NCBI GenBank assembly: GCA_028281075.1
Contig: JANQKO010000695.1
Span: 1-6,058 of the forward strand
Direction: 5' to 3'
DNA: 6,058 bases
Source of the DNA: Alphaproteobacteria bacterium
GTDB lineage: Bacteria; Pseudomonadota; Alphaproteobacteria; GCA-2731375
Made by a program: the position numbers and the translations under genes. The notes beneath the pieces are model-generated. The model was not told the origin of the DNA, searched no databases, and saw nothing but the letters and a program-made list of their open reading frames with translations. Shown here in pieces: positions 5,351 through 6,058 of the stretch (positions within the stretch are counted from its first letter, which is position 1; each line of letters begins with the position of its first letter).

Positions 5351-5956
5351 ATGGCGATCGATGCCCGCGGTCGCGGGACGGCATCCATTGCGGTACAGAT
5401 GATGCGCGACGCGCTCGCTTTGGCGACGGCAGCCGGCGATGGCGACAACCGTTTGGGCGACGGACCTTCCGAGATGGGCGTGTGGAGAGATCAACCGTTC
5501 CTCGATAGCTGCGATCAACGCATCGCGTCGCTCTACCGCTATTGGACGGAGAAACGGCGCGGCCGGCCGATGCCGGGACGTGGCGACATCGATCCGATCG
5601 AAATGAAGCCCTGGCTCGGCCGCCTGGCGCTGATCGACGTGGCCGCGGAACCCGACGGCCTGCGCTGGCGTCTTGTCGGCTCGGAACTGACCATCCAATC
5701 CGGCACCGACCTGACCGGCAGGCGCGTTGACGAAGCGAGCCTGCTCGGCGATACGGCGCTGGCCCACGAGGCGCTGATCGAGTTCGTCGACAACGGCGTG
5801 CCGCGTTACCGTAACGATCCCCTGACGGCCGTGTCGGGCTGGTTTCGCAGCACCGAGCGTTTGTACCTGCCGCTTTCGGGCGACGGGCGGCGCGTCGATA
5901 TGATCCTGCTCTATGTGCTGACCGATATCCTGGTCGATCCTTACGACCGCGACTGA
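5351..5956 (+). CDS. PAS_5-type (PF07310-like) PAS-domain protein
   Basis: The 201-residue frame shows the order of motifs I associate with the PAS_5 family of Alphaproteobacteria. These are YRYW (62-65), P-x-R-x-DIDP (75-82), a Leu-rich turn into LIDV (94-97), RWRLVG (105-110), TDLTG (119-123) and a C-terminal beta segment STERLYLPLSGDGRRVDMILLYV (167-189). PAS folds sense small molecules or mediate protein contacts. No kinase, cyclase or DNA-binding domain is attached, so the partner and ligand are unknown. The start is uncertain. The ATG at 5351 has no well-spaced ribosome site, and those at 5399 (185 residues) and 5474 (160 residues, starting MGVWRDQPF) are alternatives. The PAS core lies entirely after residue 42, so all three keep it. 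A strong terminator-like palindrome follows the stop by a few bases, suggesting a single-gene transcript. Confidence 0.88.
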   Translation: MAIDARGRGTASIAVQMMRDALALATAAGDGDNRLGDGPSEMGVWRDQPFLDSCDQRIASLYRYWTEKRRGRPMPGRGDIDPIEMKPWLGRLALIDVAAEPDGLRWRLVGSELTIQSGTDLTGRRVDEASLLGDTALAHEALIEFVDNGVPRYRNDPLTAVSGWFRSTERLYLPLSGDGRRVDMILLYVLTDILVDPYDRD

Positions 5957-5961
5957 CGGCG

Positions 5962-5989
5962 GCGGAAAACGCGCCGGCGCGTTTTCCGC
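5962..5989. terminator. Bidirectional intrinsic terminator after the PAS_5-type gene
   Basis: A perfect 28-base palindrome with 14-base arms begins six bases after the stop codon: GCGGAAAACGCGCC (5962-5975) and its exact complement (5976-5989). The inner CGCGCC/GGCGCG stem is flanked by AAAA on the left and TTTT on the right. Each strand therefore reads as a GC-rich hairpin followed by a four-base U-tract, the layout of a bidirectional Rho-independent terminator. The U-tract is short and lies within the palindrome. It would end the PAS_5-type transcript and possibly a minus-strand transcript entering from beyond the window. Confidence 0.75.
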
Positions 5990-6022
5990 TCACGCGGGAT
6001 CTGGACCGGCCCGCTCCCCCAC

Positions 6023-6058
6023 CCGGCCACCCAGCGACAGTATCCTATGGGTGGCCGG
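6023..6058. repeat. Inverted repeat / stem-loop cut by the window edge
   Basis: CCGGCCACCCA (6023-6033) and TGGGTGGCCGG (6048-6058) are perfectly complementary 11-base arms around a 14-base loop. The right arm ends exactly at the window edge, so the stem may continue outward: C6022 and earlier bases would pair with unseen sequence. The preceding stretch 5990-6022 shows no gene. The structure could be a second terminator whose T-run lies outside the window, a dispersed intergenic repeat, or an operator. There is no T-run on the minus-strand side. Confidence 0.5.

Overview
This high-GC window (roughly two-thirds G+C by eye) reads as ordinary chromosome from an alphaproteobacterium, probably of the Rhodospirillales type. 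The grounds are the GC-saturated third codon positions, a PAS_5-type (PF07310-like) protein of a kind found mainly in Alphaproteobacteria, and a pentapeptide-repeat protein and small lipoprotein of styles common there. No phage, transposon, CRISPR, tRNA or rRNA signal was seen. All assignments rest on reading motifs, without database searches.

Layout, left to right. Positions 1-114 carry no supportable gene, only a short hairpin just past the end of the first gene. A pentapeptide-repeat protein lies on the minus strand (115-1293). A relatively AT-rich divergent intergenic region follows (1294-1526). On the plus strand come a small putative lipoprotein (1527-1763) and a DNA glycosylase of the Fpg/Nei family (1842-2741). 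The glycosylase converges, across only 19 bases, on a minus-strand Tat-exported OpgG/OpgD-family glucan protein (2761-4347). A second divergent intergenic region (4348-4547) holds a perfect CRP-type palindrome, TGTGA-N6-TCACA, and an imperfect 20-base palindrome. The plus strand then carries an unrecognised protein (about 4548-5252) and a PAS_5-type protein (5351-5956). The window closes with a strong bidirectional-terminator-like palindrome and a stem-loop cut by the window edge.

The genes do not form one obvious pathway. The lipoprotein and glycosylase could share a transcript (78-base gap). The glucan protein and the unrecognised protein are divergent and share the control region with the CRP-like site, which is the most concrete regulatory lead. 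The PAS_5-type gene has its own AT-rich upstream segment and a terminator, so it is probably a single-gene unit. I found no convincing new multi-gene system. The points most worth a second look are the CRP-like site, the divergent lesion-recognition residues of the glycosylase, the two-module build of the pentapeptide protein, and the unrecognised gene at 4548-5252.
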